From GCA-2731375 sp002731375 (GTDB lineage: Bacteria; Pseudomonadota; Alphaproteobacteria; GCA-2731375): a DNA stretch of 64,000 bases. A program made the translations under genes and the position numbers. The notes below the pieces were generated by a model that worked only from the letters and a program-made list of their open reading frames with translations, was not told where the DNA came from and ran no database searches. Below are positions 43,929-53,079 of this stretch, piece by piece (positions within the stretch are counted from its first letter, which is position 1; each line of letters opens with the position of its first letter). The stretch is taken from the NCBI GenBank assembly GCA_030752605.1, contig JASMDX010000033.1:45937-109936 (forward strand). Direction: 5' to 3'.

Positions 43929-45169
43929 TGGATTTCTCCGATACCTCTGCCGAGGCTGAATTCCGCGCCGAATGCCGCGCCTGGCTGGATGCCAATGCCA
44001 CTCCGAAGGCGCATCCAAACCAGACCTGGGCCTCGGTTCTGGAAGATAAAACGCGGGACAACATTGTCCGCCTCTGCAAGGAATTTCAGCTCAAGCGCTA
44101 CGAGGACCGCTGGGCTTGTCTGAACTGGCCACGGGAATATGGCGGGCGGGGCCTTAGCTCAATCGAGCGTGTGATTTACGGCCAGGAAGAATCTCGCTAC
44201 ATCGTGCCGCGCGGTGTCGTCGAAATCGGCCAGGGCATGGCCGGTCCTATCCTGATGAAATTCGCCACGGAAGAGCAAAAGGCCCGCTATCTGGCCCCCA
44301 TGGCCAAGGGCGAGGAAATCTGGTGTCAGATCTTCAGTGAAAGCGCCGCCGGCTCGGACCTGGCCGGCCTGCGCATGGGGGCGGTGCGGGACGGAGAAGA
44401 TTGGATTTTCAACGGCGAGAAAATCTGGACTTCCGGCGCGCACTACAGCGACTTCGGCATCATCGTGGTCCGCACGGATCCCGATGTGGCGAAGCATAAG
44501 GGCCTGACGTTCTTCTTTATCGACATGAAATCGCCCGGCATTTCCATCGAGCCCATTCGCCAGATCTCGGGCAGCTCTCACTTCAACGCGGTGCGGTTCG
44601 ATGACGTGCGCGTGCCTGATGCCCAGCGGCTGGGAAAGGTAGGCGACGGCTGGAAGGTCGCGCTGGCCACATTGATGAACGAGCGGGTTTCGGTGGGCGA
44701 GGCGCCGGGCCCGGATTTCGAACAGATTTTCGCCTTGGCGCAAACCGTCGAACTGGATGACCGCCCCGCGATCGAGAACCAGGCCGTGCGTTCACGGCTG
44801 GCGCAATGGTATTGCGAAACCGCCGGTCTGAAGAATACCAGGATGCGCTCGGTCTCCGCCCTGTCTCGGGGTGAAACGCCGGGGTCGGAAAATTCCATCG
44901 CCAAGCTGGTCAGCGCCCGCAAGGCACAGGAGATTGCCCGCTTTGGCAGCGATCTGATGGATCAATGCGGCATCGTCTCGGATCATGATCTGGTTCCCGG
45001 CGATGGCCGTTTTCAGCAGTCATATTTGCAGTCGCCGGCCATGCGCGTTGCCGGCGGCACGGATGAAATCCTGCGTAATATCATCGCCGAGCGCGTCCTT
45101 GGCCTACCCCAGGATCCGCGCACGGACAAGGGCCTGAGCTTTCGCGATATCCCGACGGGCAAGGAATAG
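43928..45169 (+). CDS. Acyl-CoA dehydrogenase, long subunit type
   Basis: A 413-residue acyl-CoA dehydrogenase from the ATG at 43928, whose A is the last base of the previous stop. Family blocks are WACLNWPREYGGRGLSSIE near residue 60, the FAD/substrate segment WCQIFSESAAGSDLAGLRMGA near 132-152, FNGEKIWTSGAHYSD near 160-174 and, near the C-terminus, VAGGTDEILRNIIAERVLGLP. It pairs with the preceding gene and would insert the first double bond into the activated acid. It closes the operon; a 193-bp gap follows. Confidence 0.9.
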   Translation: MDFSDTSAEAEFRAECRAWLDANATPKAHPNQTWASVLEDKTRDNIVRLCKEFQLKRYEDRWACLNWPREYGGRGLSSIERVIYGQEESRYIVPRGVVEIGQGMAGPILMKFATEEQKARYLAPMAKGEEIWCQIFSESAAGSDLAGLRMGAVRDGEDWIFNGEKIWTSGAHYSDFGIIVVRTDPDVAKHKGLTFFFIDMKSPGISIEPIRQISGSSHFNAVRFDDVRVPDAQRLGKVGDGWKVALATLMNERVSVGEAPGPDFEQIFALAQTVELDDRPAIENQAVRSRLAQWYCETAGLKNTRMRSVSALSRGETPGSENSIAKLVSARKAQEIARFGSDLMDQCGIVSDHDLVPGDGRFQQSYLQSPAMRVAGGTDEILRNIIAERVLGLPQDPRTDKGLSFRDIPTGKE

Positions 45170-45362
45170 CGAAGCGGCCGCAACGCAGCGATATCTCGAA
45201 GTGAACGACAAGATGAAACGGACGGCAGTCGATATGCTGAGTTGATGGATCAAATTCTTCACCGCCCCTCGCCCTCGGCATAACCGATCTCCTGACGGGT
45301 GATTTACCTTCCCTTCCGGCCGGATTAGGGTCCATGACATTTCCAAATTGGGAGGATATCGG

Positions 45363-46991
45363 ATGTCTTCATTCTCGCCTGACTTGATTCTTCATGGCGG
45401 TAAGATCGCCGTGATGGATGCGGATGGCCGTTTCATTTCGGCCCTCGCTGTGCACAACGGCAGGATTATTGCCACCGGTGGCGACGACGACATCCGCGCG
45501 CTCGCTGGCGTTGGCACCGAAATGTTCAATCTCGAGGGGCGGACAGCGATCCCCGGCATCGTTGACAGCCATACTCACCCCGATGGCTATGCGGCGCGGA
45601 TCGCGAGTTGGGAAATGGTAAGCCCGGACAAGATTGACACCCGGGCAGGCCTTCTTTCACGCATCGCGGAACTGGCCGAGGAGCGGGGACCGGATGACTG
45701 GATTGTCTGCTATCGCTTCGACGACGTGAAATCGGGTGGCTATCCGAGCCTGGCCGAGATGGATCAGGCGGCCAAGGGGCGGCCGCTATACATCCAGCGT
45801 ACCGATGGCCATCTTGGACTGGCCAATAGCCGGGCCTATACGGAGGTAGGCCTTGGAACCGATCCAGCGGATCCACCGTTTGGCAGGTTTGACCGGGACC
45901 CTGCGTCGGGTGCGGTCACGGGACTGTGCCGGGAGACTGCCGCGCTTGTCTTTTTGAGCCATATCGAGGCGGCCAACACGCCCGAAATGCTCGCCGATGG
46001 GCTCGAGCAGGTCTTCGCCGAATGGCGCGGGTTTGGCGTTACCAGTGTTTACAATTCGCTTTGCGGGCGTAAGTCGATCGAGGCCTATCAGATCCTGCGC
46101 GCCCAGGGCAGGCTGGAGATGCGTGTCGGCATCATCGTTTCAGGTCGCGAGGAGGGGCTGGTCGAGAGCTTCATACGTGCCGGTTTTCATTCGGGCCTTG
46201 GTGACGATTGGTTGCGCGTGATCGGCGCCGAATGGTGCCCGGATTGTTCGACCTCTGGCCGTACGGCAGCCTATTACGAACCCTATGTCGGTGCTCCCAT
46301 ACCTGGCGAGCCCGAGCCCAATACCGGGATGCTGCTATATGAAGCCGCGGATCTTGCGGCGCGGGCGGTCGCGGCGCACAAGGCGGGACTGCAGGTCATG
46401 ATCGAAGGCGTCGGCGATAGGGGCATAGACTTTGCACTTGATGCCATCGAGGCATGCCTCTTAGCCGCGCCGCGCCATGATCACCGGATGCGGGTTGAGC
46501 ATTGCTGCTATGTCACGCCGCCTATTCTCGAGCGCCTGAAGCGATTGGGGGTAATTGATAGTTCCGCCACGGGTTTCATGTACGACTTAGGCGGCGCCTA
46601 TGTGGCCAATCGCGGCCAGGCGGCGATGCAGCACATGTGGCCGCATCGAAGCCTGATCGATGCCGGCGTCCCCGCGCCTGGCCATTCGGACGCAATGGTT
46701 TGTCAGGCGAATCCATTCCTAGCACTCTGGTCGATGATCACGCGCCGCTCGGACGATGGCGGGGATTTGGACCAGTGTCAGGCAGTTAGCCGGATCGAAG
46801 CCTTGCATGCTTACACCACTCTGGGTGCCTATGCTGGCCGTGAAGAAGCCGTGAAGGGCTCGATCGAGCCGGGCAAGCTTGCGGATATTGTGGTTCTCGA
46901 CCGGGATTACTTCACATGCCCCGAGGACGAGATACGCGATATCCGTGTGCAGGCCACTGTTTTGGACGGCAGCATCCTGCATCATGAGTAA
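45363..46991 (+). CDS. YtcJ-like amidohydrolase
   Basis: A 542-residue amidohydrolase-family protein from the ATG at 45363, set by GGGAGG upstream. It opens with the beta-strand DLILHGGKIAVMD, and has the metal motif VDSHTHPDG near residue 68 and DWIVCYRFDDVKSGGYPS near 114-131. It then shows QRTDGHLGLANSRA near 145, VMIEGVGDRG near 345 and RVEHCCYV near 378. It ends PGKLADIVVLDRDYF. The YtcJ branch hydrolyses amides of unknown kind. The typical 'HAIGD' is replaced by EGVGD, losing one His, a change that may alter metal binding. Confidence 0.82.
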   Translation: MSSFSPDLILHGGKIAVMDADGRFISALAVHNGRIIATGGDDDIRALAGVGTEMFNLEGRTAIPGIVDSHTHPDGYAARIASWEMVSPDKIDTRAGLLSRIAELAEERGPDDWIVCYRFDDVKSGGYPSLAEMDQAAKGRPLYIQRTDGHLGLANSRAYTEVGLGTDPADPPFGRFDRDPASGAVTGLCRETAALVFLSHIEAANTPEMLADGLEQVFAEWRGFGVTSVYNSLCGRKSIEAYQILRAQGRLEMRVGIIVSGREEGLVESFIRAGFHSGLGDDWLRVIGAEWCPDCSTSGRTAAYYEPYVGAPIPGEPEPNTGMLLYEAADLAARAVAAHKAGLQVMIEGVGDRGIDFALDAIEACLLAAPRHDHRMRVEHCCYVTPPILERLKRLGVIDSSATGFMYDLGGAYVANRGQAAMQHMWPHRSLIDAGVPAPGHSDAMVCQANPFLALWSMITRRSDDGGDLDQCQAVSRIEALHAYTTLGAYAGREEAVKGSIEPGKLADIVVLDRDYFTCPEDEIRDIRVQATVLDGSILHHE

Positions 46992-47033
46992 CGGGGTTGA
47001 ATGACCATTCCGATTGCAGCGTCTCGGCACGCC

Positions 47034-48717
47034 TCAAATGCAATCAGACAGTTTTTCCGCCGCCATGATCGTGGTCAGGTGAATATTGGCGCAGGGAATG
47101 GCAGGCATGATCGAGGCATCGGCGACCCTCAGATTTTCGATGCCAAGGACCCTGCCGGCACTGTCCACACAGGCATCGCGGTCACCTTTGGCGCCCATCC
47201 GCACGGTGCCGCAGGCGTGCCAGTTTCCCAGCGCCGTTTCACGGGCGAAAGCCTCTGCCGCATGATCATCGCGCAATAACTCATCTATTCCGTAACCTGA
47301 AGACGTGACAACCCGCATGATCGCGTTTCGCGGCAAGACGCCAAGGTCCAAGGCAAAGGCGCCGACTTCCGTCAGGATTTTGTTGTACCAAGTCTTTATA
47401 CCCAGGCGGCGTGTCCAATCCGTGTAGGCGCCGGCGAATATGGAGAATGATGCCTTTTGAATGGCGTCCGCCGACAGCACCTTGCAGGCAAAGCGGATGC
47501 CATAAATCATCCTGGCAAGATCGCGCTCATCGGACAAAAGATTGAACGATACATGGGGTTCGTCCTTGGCATCGGTGGTGCGCAAACGGACCAGGCCACG
47601 GGAAAAAGCCTTATCCGGCCCGACCCGAACGACGCCGAACTGATGTCCGACCGCCGTTTGATCAAACCTGTTGCCCAATGACATCTTCATATCCTGGGGC
47701 GGACAGCCCGCCATCCGGGAGGAAAAACGGCTATAGACTATGCGACTGTAGCCGAGCGCTTCGTTTCAAGTGCACGCCGAAGCCGACAAGCGGATGATCC
47801 TGTAGATTGGCACCGACAGCCGGCAGATCCGCACGAACTTCAATGCCCATCTCGCCTAAATGCACGGCGGGCCCGATCCCTGCGCGCAGTAGGACCGCAG
47901 GGGTATGCAGAGCGCCGGCGCAAAGGATGATTTCTCCGCCCTCGAAGCGTTCCTTGCCCCCTGGGGGAGATACCGACACGACAGTTGCCCGTGTGCCGTC
48001 GAATTCGATCTGATCCACCTGGGCATCGGTAATGATGTCCAGGTTGGGGCGCCGGCGCACGGCGCTGTCGAGATAGGCGACCGCCGTGGTAATACGCCGG
48101 CCATAGACATTGTTCTTTGGAAACGGGAAACAGCCATCACCGAATTCCGCATGGCAATCGTCATGATAAGGCAGGCCCTGCTCTGCCACCGCGTCGCGAA
48201 AGGCCAAGGCGAAACCAGCCCAATCTTCCGGGAATGTGCGGCGAATGCCCATGGGGCCATCCTTACCATGTAAGGGGCCGTCGAAGTCCATATCGCGTTC
48301 CAGCCGCTTGAAGTATGGCAGGCAATCCTCCCAACCCCAGCCCGCCGCGCCCATGTCCGCCCAGCCATCATAATCGGAGGGCAGGCCCCGGATCGCGACC
48401 TGCCCGTTGACGCTCGAGCCGCCGCCCATGACCCTGGCCTGCTCGTAGCGCTGTGCCGTCATGGAGGCTTCAACTTCGCTGGGGGATCTGTTGCCAACGA
48501 CATCGCGGAAGACTTTCAGCTTCGTCCAGTACCGCGACGGACTGAAATAGTCAGGCAAATGCCCTTCGGCGTTAATGGAATCAGGAATTTCATCGGGTAG
48601 CGTGTCGGGCCCGGCTTCGAGCAGCAGTACCGACGCAATGCTGCGCGCGGAGAGGCGGTTGGCAAGAACACAGCCCGACGAGCCGCCGCCAACAATAATA
48701 TAATCGTAATGCTTCAT
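47034..48717 (-). pseudogene. GMC family oxidoreductase, split by one frameshift
   Basis: Two reverse-strand frames make one glucose-methanol-choline oxidoreductase. The first (48717 to 47731) starts YDYIIVGGGSSGCVLANRLS (FAD motif), with MGGGSSVNGQVAIRG near 90 and GANLQDHPLVG near 302. It stops after ARLQSHSL. The second frame (47745 region to 47034) begins IVYSRFSSRMAGCPPQDM, the expected next block. It ends with NWHACGTVRMG and the C-terminal ANIHLTTIMAAEKL. About 554 residues would be normal for the family. A single-base change near 47730-47745 breaks it; a sequencing error is the alternative. Confidence 0.82.
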
Positions 48718-48740
48718 TACTGGGTTCCGTCGCTACGTAC

Positions 48741-50408
48741 TCAGGGCCGCAGAACACCGCCCTTTGCCAATGGCTGGACCAGCCTTTGGTAGATGCCCAG
48801 CCACCCCTTGGTTTCCGTCATTTCGAATTCCGGCAGCGCCTCGCTGCGGGCTTTAAAGGTTGCTGCATCGATGGCTAAATCGATCCTGCGGTTGGCCAGG
48901 TCGATAACGACGGGATCGCCGGTTTGAACCAGCGCCAAGGGGCCGCCACGTGCCGCCTCGGGCATCACCTGGCCGACCACGAAGCCGCGGTTAAGCCCCG
49001 ACAACTGGCCATCCGTGACAACGGCGATTTTGTCCCCTAGGTCGGCCCCCTGCATGGCGGCCACAAACCATGACGCCGAGGCTACGCCCGGGCCGCCGCG
49101 CGAGCCGAGACCCCGCAGGACGACGACCTGACCTGGCTCAATGGCGCCGTTACTCAAGGCATCAAGTGCCTCTTCCTGGCTTTCATAAACGTTGGCGGGC
49201 CCCCGAAACGCCTCCGCCCGCGCCGGCACGGCGCCAACCTTGACCACGGAGCCATCGGGCGCCAGCGAGCCCTTTAGGATCATCAATGACGGTCCGGGGG
49301 AAACGGGTGCCGAAATCGAACCCAGAGGCGTGACCGGGTTGTCCGGAATTTCGGTCAGCAGATCACGTATTGAATCTCCCGAAATTGTCTTTGCCTGGGT
49401 ATCGAGACGGCTTTCCAGTTGTTTCATGACGGCCGCCGTGCCGCCGGCATTTTCCAGATCGATAATGCTGTTCGGCCCGTTTGGCTTCACCGCGCAGAGT
49501 ACGGGCACGCGTGGTCCCAACTGGTCAATCAAATCGTAGATGTTGACACCGACGCCGCCCTCTTCGGCGACCGCCTGCAGATGACGCAGGACGTTGATCG
49601 AAGTGCTCAGCGCCAGGGCGACGGCCATGGCATTGGCGAATGCACCTGGGGTCATAATCGAAAGGGGGCGAATATCCTGTTCGATCATGGTGACGATACG
49701 GGTCCCGGCATCCGCCGCCAGCGCATCCATGCGCGGGCCGATGGCCGCGATGGGGGTCGAGCCGGGCGGCGCCATGCCCAGGGCCTCGGCCATCACGTGC
49801 ATGCTGTTGGCGGTTCCCATGCCGGCGCAAACTCCGGGCGTGGTGATCGCCGCGTCGCACATGCCGCCCATGGTCTCGATATCAATGGCGCCCGTCGAGA
49901 CCATGCCGGCGGACTCGAAAACATCCTCGACATCAATGGGTTCGCCCCCGAATTCGCCGCAGCCTTGATAGCCGCACGGCACGATGACAGTTGGAATGTT
50001 CAAACGCGCCGCCGCCATCAGATGTGCCGGAGTGGTCTTGTCGCAGGAACTCAGGCAGACCATGCCGTCAAGCAACGGCCCTTCGACGGATACTTCTATG
50101 TCGTTCACCAGTAGGTCGCGGGAGGGCAGAATATAGCGCCCCGCGCGTGCCGCGCAGGTGACGAAATCACTGGGGGCGACGGTCCGTACCTCGAACGGCA
50201 CGCCACCCGCATCGCGGATGGCCTGCTTCACGATCACCGATATATCGTCGAGGTGGCTGAAACAGATCGACAATTCGGAGGATGTATTGACGACGGCTAT
50301 TTTCGGTTTCAGCAAATCCTCGTCGCTGAGCCCAAGGGCCTTCCATTGTGCGCGCCGCACGGCCCATGCGGTTGTTCCAGGCTCCAGGTTACTACGAAGT
50401 TTAGGCAA
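48741..50408 (-). CDS. Dihydroxy-acid dehydratase family (IlvD/EDD) protein
   Basis: A 555-residue [Fe-S] dehydratase of the IlvD/Edd family. Blocks seen are NTSSELSICFSHLDDI near residue 41, the cluster-binding Cys in LSSCDKTTPAHLMAA near 119, GMCDAAITTPGVCAGMGTANS near 181-201, and GAPAR-type segment GAVPARAEAFRGPANVYES near 395-413. GLGSRGGPGVASAS follows near 435, and VTDGQLSGLNRGFVVG near 462. The family removes water from dihydroxy acids or sugar acids. A lone copy beside FAD and GMC oxidoreductases suggests sugar-acid rather than valine use, but this is not proven. Its start overlaps the stop of the upstream FAD gene by 8 bp. Confidence 0.88.
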   Translation of the reverse strand: MPKLRSNLEPGTTAWAVRRAQWKALGLSDEDLLKPKIAVVNTSSELSICFSHLDDISVIVKQAIRDAGGVPFEVRTVAPSDFVTCAARAGRYILPSRDLLVNDIEVSVEGPLLDGMVCLSSCDKTTPAHLMAAARLNIPTVIVPCGYQGCGEFGGEPIDVEDVFESAGMVSTGAIDIETMGGMCDAAITTPGVCAGMGTANSMHVMAEALGMAPPGSTPIAAIGPRMDALAADAGTRIVTMIEQDIRPLSIMTPGAFANAMAVALALSTSINVLRHLQAVAEEGGVGVNIYDLIDQLGPRVPVLCAVKPNGPNSIIDLENAGGTAAVMKQLESRLDTQAKTISGDSIRDLLTEIPDNPVTPLGSISAPVSPGPSLMILKGSLAPDGSVVKVGAVPARAEAFRGPANVYESQEEALDALSNGAIEPGQVVVLRGLGSRGGPGVASASWFVAAMQGADLGDKIAVVTDGQLSGLNRGFVVGQVMPEAARGGPLALVQTGDPVVIDLANRRIDLAIDAATFKARSEALPEFEMTETKGWLGIYQRLVQPLAKGGVLRP

Positions 50409-51732
50409 TTTTGCTCCCTCTCTTATGAATGATTGCGCCCTGTTGCAGCAAACGTTCCTGTAGATGCTCGCAGTTGAGGTCCGTCACCCTGACGCTCCCA
50501 TCGATGGCCATGGCCGCGGCCGTCCCGGCGGCCTGCCCCATGGCCATACAGGGGGCGGCGACACGCAACGAGGCCTGGGCTTCGTGCGAGGCCGAAATAC
50601 AGCGCCCGGCAATCAGCAAGCCTTCGATTTCGAGGGGGATAAGGCTGCGGAACGGGATCTGATAGTAGCCACCGGGGCGCAGCCAGACCCATCTGGTGGC
50701 GCGTCCGGCGCCGTGCTCCTCCAACGGCCAGGAACAACAGGCGATGGCGTCGTCAAAGCGTGCTTCGCCCATGACCTCGTCAACGCTCAGGGAATGCTGC
50801 CCGGTAATCCGCCTGGTTTCCCGCACCCCGATGCGCGTACCGCAATCGTCCACGTAACAGTTTTCAAAGCCGGGTACGTGGGCGCGAAAAGCGTCCCGGT
50901 ACAACATCACTTGCCGCCGGCCCTCAATCTCGGCCCAGGTGACGTCTTCGGTTTCCAGGGTGTTCGGCGGCATGCCGTCCCGCGCCACGCGGGTCACGTT
51001 CAAATGCACCGCGCCCGGATGGATTACGAACAAACCTCCCGCTGTCCTTGGCAGCTCGAACCCGGAGGCAACGGCCTGTTCCAGGTATTGACTCAATTCG
51101 GGACGTTTCATGGCCGTGACTTTGTCCGTGTTAACGCCGCCAAGGCGGAACATTGGGTTGGGAAACTGAATACTGTCTGGGTCCATTTCAAACCTGGCGC
51201 CGGCCAGCGCCGCGATGGTCCCATCCCCCGTGCAATCGATCACCATTTTAGCGCGGCAGGCCCAGCGCCCGTCCTGTCCCTCGAACACCACACCGTCAAT
51301 CTGGCTGCCGTCCATGATGACGGAGACGGCCCTGGTATGCAGCGCCAGGGTCATATCGGTCTCGGTGACGAGATTGTCCGCTACCATGCGAAGTAAGAAT
51401 GGATCGTAGACCATGGTCGCCGTTTCCAGCCACCGTATCGGCGCACGCGGGCCTTCAAGAAAGGCCAGCCGCTCGATAATTTCGCTCAGCAGACCGCCAA
51501 CCGCCGGCACGATGTCATCCTCGGTTACCGTGTATAGGCCGCAAATACTGCCGAGGGTTACGGCTGTCAGGGTGCCGCCCAGAAAGCCGTGGCTTTCGGC
51601 CAGCACAACCCTGGCGCCGGTTCGCGCCGCCGCGACGGCGGCACATAGTCCCGCCGAACCGCCGCCTACCACTAATACATCAACGCTTTCGCGGATTGGT
51701 GTTTGACGTGCGGGTTCGTGGTACGAGCGCAT
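50401..51732 (-). CDS. FAD-dependent oxidoreductase (FAD_oxidored type)
   Basis: A 443-residue flavoprotein. The dinucleotide-binding motif VDVLVVGGGSAGLCAAVAAA lies near residues 17-36, then LAESHGFLGGTLTAVTLGS near 43-61. KMVIDCTGDGTIAALAGARFE follows near 162-182, and LLIAGRCISASHEAQASLR near 376. This matches FAD-dependent oxidoreductases (PF12831-like) of unknown substrate. It overlaps the dehydratase gene by 8 bp, so both are translated from one message. A joint role in oxidizing and dehydrating a polyhydroxy acid is inference. Confidence 0.83.
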   Translation of the reverse strand: MRSYHEPARQTPIRESVDVLVVGGGSAGLCAAVAAARTGARVVLAESHGFLGGTLTAVTLGSICGLYTVTEDDIVPAVGGLLSEIIERLAFLEGPRAPIRWLETATMVYDPFLLRMVADNLVTETDMTLALHTRAVSVIMDGSQIDGVVFEGQDGRWACRAKMVIDCTGDGTIAALAGARFEMDPDSIQFPNPMFRLGGVNTDKVTAMKRPELSQYLEQAVASGFELPRTAGGLFVIHPGAVHLNVTRVARDGMPPNTLETEDVTWAEIEGRRQVMLYRDAFRAHVPGFENCYVDDCGTRIGVRETRRITGQHSLSVDEVMGEARFDDAIACCSWPLEEHGAGRATRWVWLRPGGYYQIPFRSLIPLEIEGLLIAGRCISASHEAQASLRVAAPCMAMGQAAGTAAAMAIDGSVRVTDLNCEHLQERLLQQGAIIHKRGSKIA

Positions 51733-52032
51733 TTTTTCCGCTTAACTGTTTTCGCGTTGTGGGAAGAGAGCGAAGCCCATCGTTCCACGAACAAGCAAAA
51801 CTCCTGGCAGTAGTGTTCGGCGGCGGCACTGGCCTGCCCCATTTGGCATAGCCGCGCCACGAAGTTAGAGGTTGGCCTATATTGGAGGCGCCGGCCAAAT
51901 CCCATTGATTTAGTATGGTTGAAATATTGGGGGCGAACAAGATCGTTTGGGGGGCTCATGTTGTTGTTCTCGCAAAACCAGTGGCATTTTGCAGAAAGCG
52001 CTTTTCATGCGCTGACAATCACCGCCTCAAAA
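51733..52032. other. Noncoding stretch upstream of the FAD oxidoreductase
   Basis: No convincing gene on either strand. It must hold the promoter for the minus-strand FAD oxidoreductase/dehydratase pair. The part near 51950-52032 continues directly from the insertion-sequence-like end at 52033 and may be decayed mobile DNA. Confidence 0.4.
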
Positions 52033-52069
52033 TCGGTAACTGTCAGATCGAGTCTGAATTACTACACTT
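52033..52069 (-). repeat. Putative IS3-type insertion-sequence end, copy A
   Basis: A 37-bp sequence that reappears in inverted orientation at 57288-57324 with 31 of 37 identical bases and no gaps. On the minus strand it contains TCAGACTCGATCTGACAG, which resembles ends of IS3-family elements upstream of orfA; that resemblance is from memory. It abuts the tail of a dipeptidase reading frame, as if an element had inserted there and then decayed. Confidence 0.55.
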
Positions 52070-52180
52070 AAGGAAGGCGAGCCAGTTCTCACCGAGGATT
52101 TTGCGGATACGCGTCTTGCCCCAACCACGTCTCACCATCGCTGCCGTCAGGCTGGGGTACTCCGCTGGACCGTCAAGTCC
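52043..52180 (-). pseudogene. C-terminal remnant of an M19 membrane-type dipeptidase
   Basis: The reverse strand reads GLDGPAEYPSLTAAMVRRGW then GKTRIRKILGENWLAFLK, the C-terminal end pattern of renal-type dipeptidases (xDxPxxxPxLTxxLxxRGYxxxxxRKILGxNxLRVL). The catalytic barrel is absent. At its 5' side it meets the IS OrfA fragment, and at its 3' side it runs into the repeat at 52033. Only about 38 family residues remain. Confidence 0.6.
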
Positions 52181-52201
52181 GATCGGGTTGTTCGGTCGCT
52201 T

Positions 52202-52390
52202 TCAACTGTGATACAGGCTATCCGCGATGCCCTCGCGACAGTACAGCGTGGCAATGCTCTCCTCGCTACGCAAGCCTTCAAGTACGATGTGTATCTTCTC
52301 TTTCGACGAATAATGCCTGCGCGTCTTGCGACGAATATCCCGGATCGCTTTCTCAGCCGAGTCTTTCTTGCTGATGGATTTCTGCCCAAT
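52202..52390 (-). mobile_element. IS3-family transposase OrfA fragment (decayed)
   Basis: A 62-codon reverse-strand frame reads KSISKKDSAEKAIRDIRRKT then RRHYSSKEKIHIVLEGLRSE and ESIATLYCREGIADSLYHS, then TGA. This is the helix-turn-helix start of IS3-family OrfA (typical 'YSxEEKIRIVLEGLRGExSIAxLCRREGIxxSLYYSW'). The stop stands where Trp (TGG) is expected, a one-base nonsense change, and no OrfB (DDE) part is found nearby. It is a dead fragment. Confidence 0.72.
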
Positions 52391-52419
52391 GAAAACCCCT
52401 CAATATGTCCCAGGGGAGC

Positions 52420-52867
52420 TGACGTCAGACACTTGCCGGAACTGACCGCCGAGACCCTGCGCAACGGTTGGCTGCATACACGCGATGACGGATATATGGA
52501 CGACGACAGTTTTGTCTACGTTGTCGACCGAGTCAAAGACATGATTATCTCTGGCGGTGAGAACGTTTATTCGACGGAGGTCTAAAATGCCATCTATCAG
52601 CACAATGCCGTGGTCGAATGCGCGGTGATCGGCTTCCTGCATGAAAAATGGAGAGAACAGGTACACGCTATTGCCCGCCTGGCGGAAAGTCAGAAACTTG
52701 ATGAGGCCGGCATCATCGCCCATTGCCGCGAATGGATAGCCAACTAAAAGTGCCGCCGCAGCGTGACCTTTGAAAGCGACCACCTGCCCCTCTCCGGCGC
52801 CGGCAAGATCCTCAAGGCCGAACTGCGCGAAACCTATACGGAAGGGCATGAGAAACAAGTGAATTAG
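52420..52867 (+). pseudogene. 3' remnant of an AMP-binding acyl-CoA synthetase
   Basis: The plus strand encodes the C-terminal domain of an acyl-CoA ligase: LPELTAETLRNGWLHTRDDGY, VDRVKDMIISGGENVYSTEV, then NAIYQHNAVVECAVIGFLHE, EAGIIAHCREWIAN, and LPLSGAGKILKAELRETY. Two in-frame TAA codons (52583 and 52745) replace the expected Glu after 'YSTEV' and the Tyr of 'xGYK'. The catalytic Lys of SGAGK is still readable. Everything upstream of the C-domain is missing. It ends at TAG 52865. Confidence 0.8.
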
Positions 52868-53079
52868 AGCCATCAGACCGCCGCTTGCACCATCAACGCC
52901 CAGCAGTTTAACATCAGACCTACATGGGCGAGATCCGATGTAATGAAACAGGCGCAACTGTCCAAAATTTATTAATGAAGGACGGGCTTATGCAAGCCTG
53001 CGTGGACTGCCTTGTTCGGAAGCAAAAAGGTATATGAGCGTGAATGGGAGTTATCTGAGATACTTGGGAGAAAACGCAT

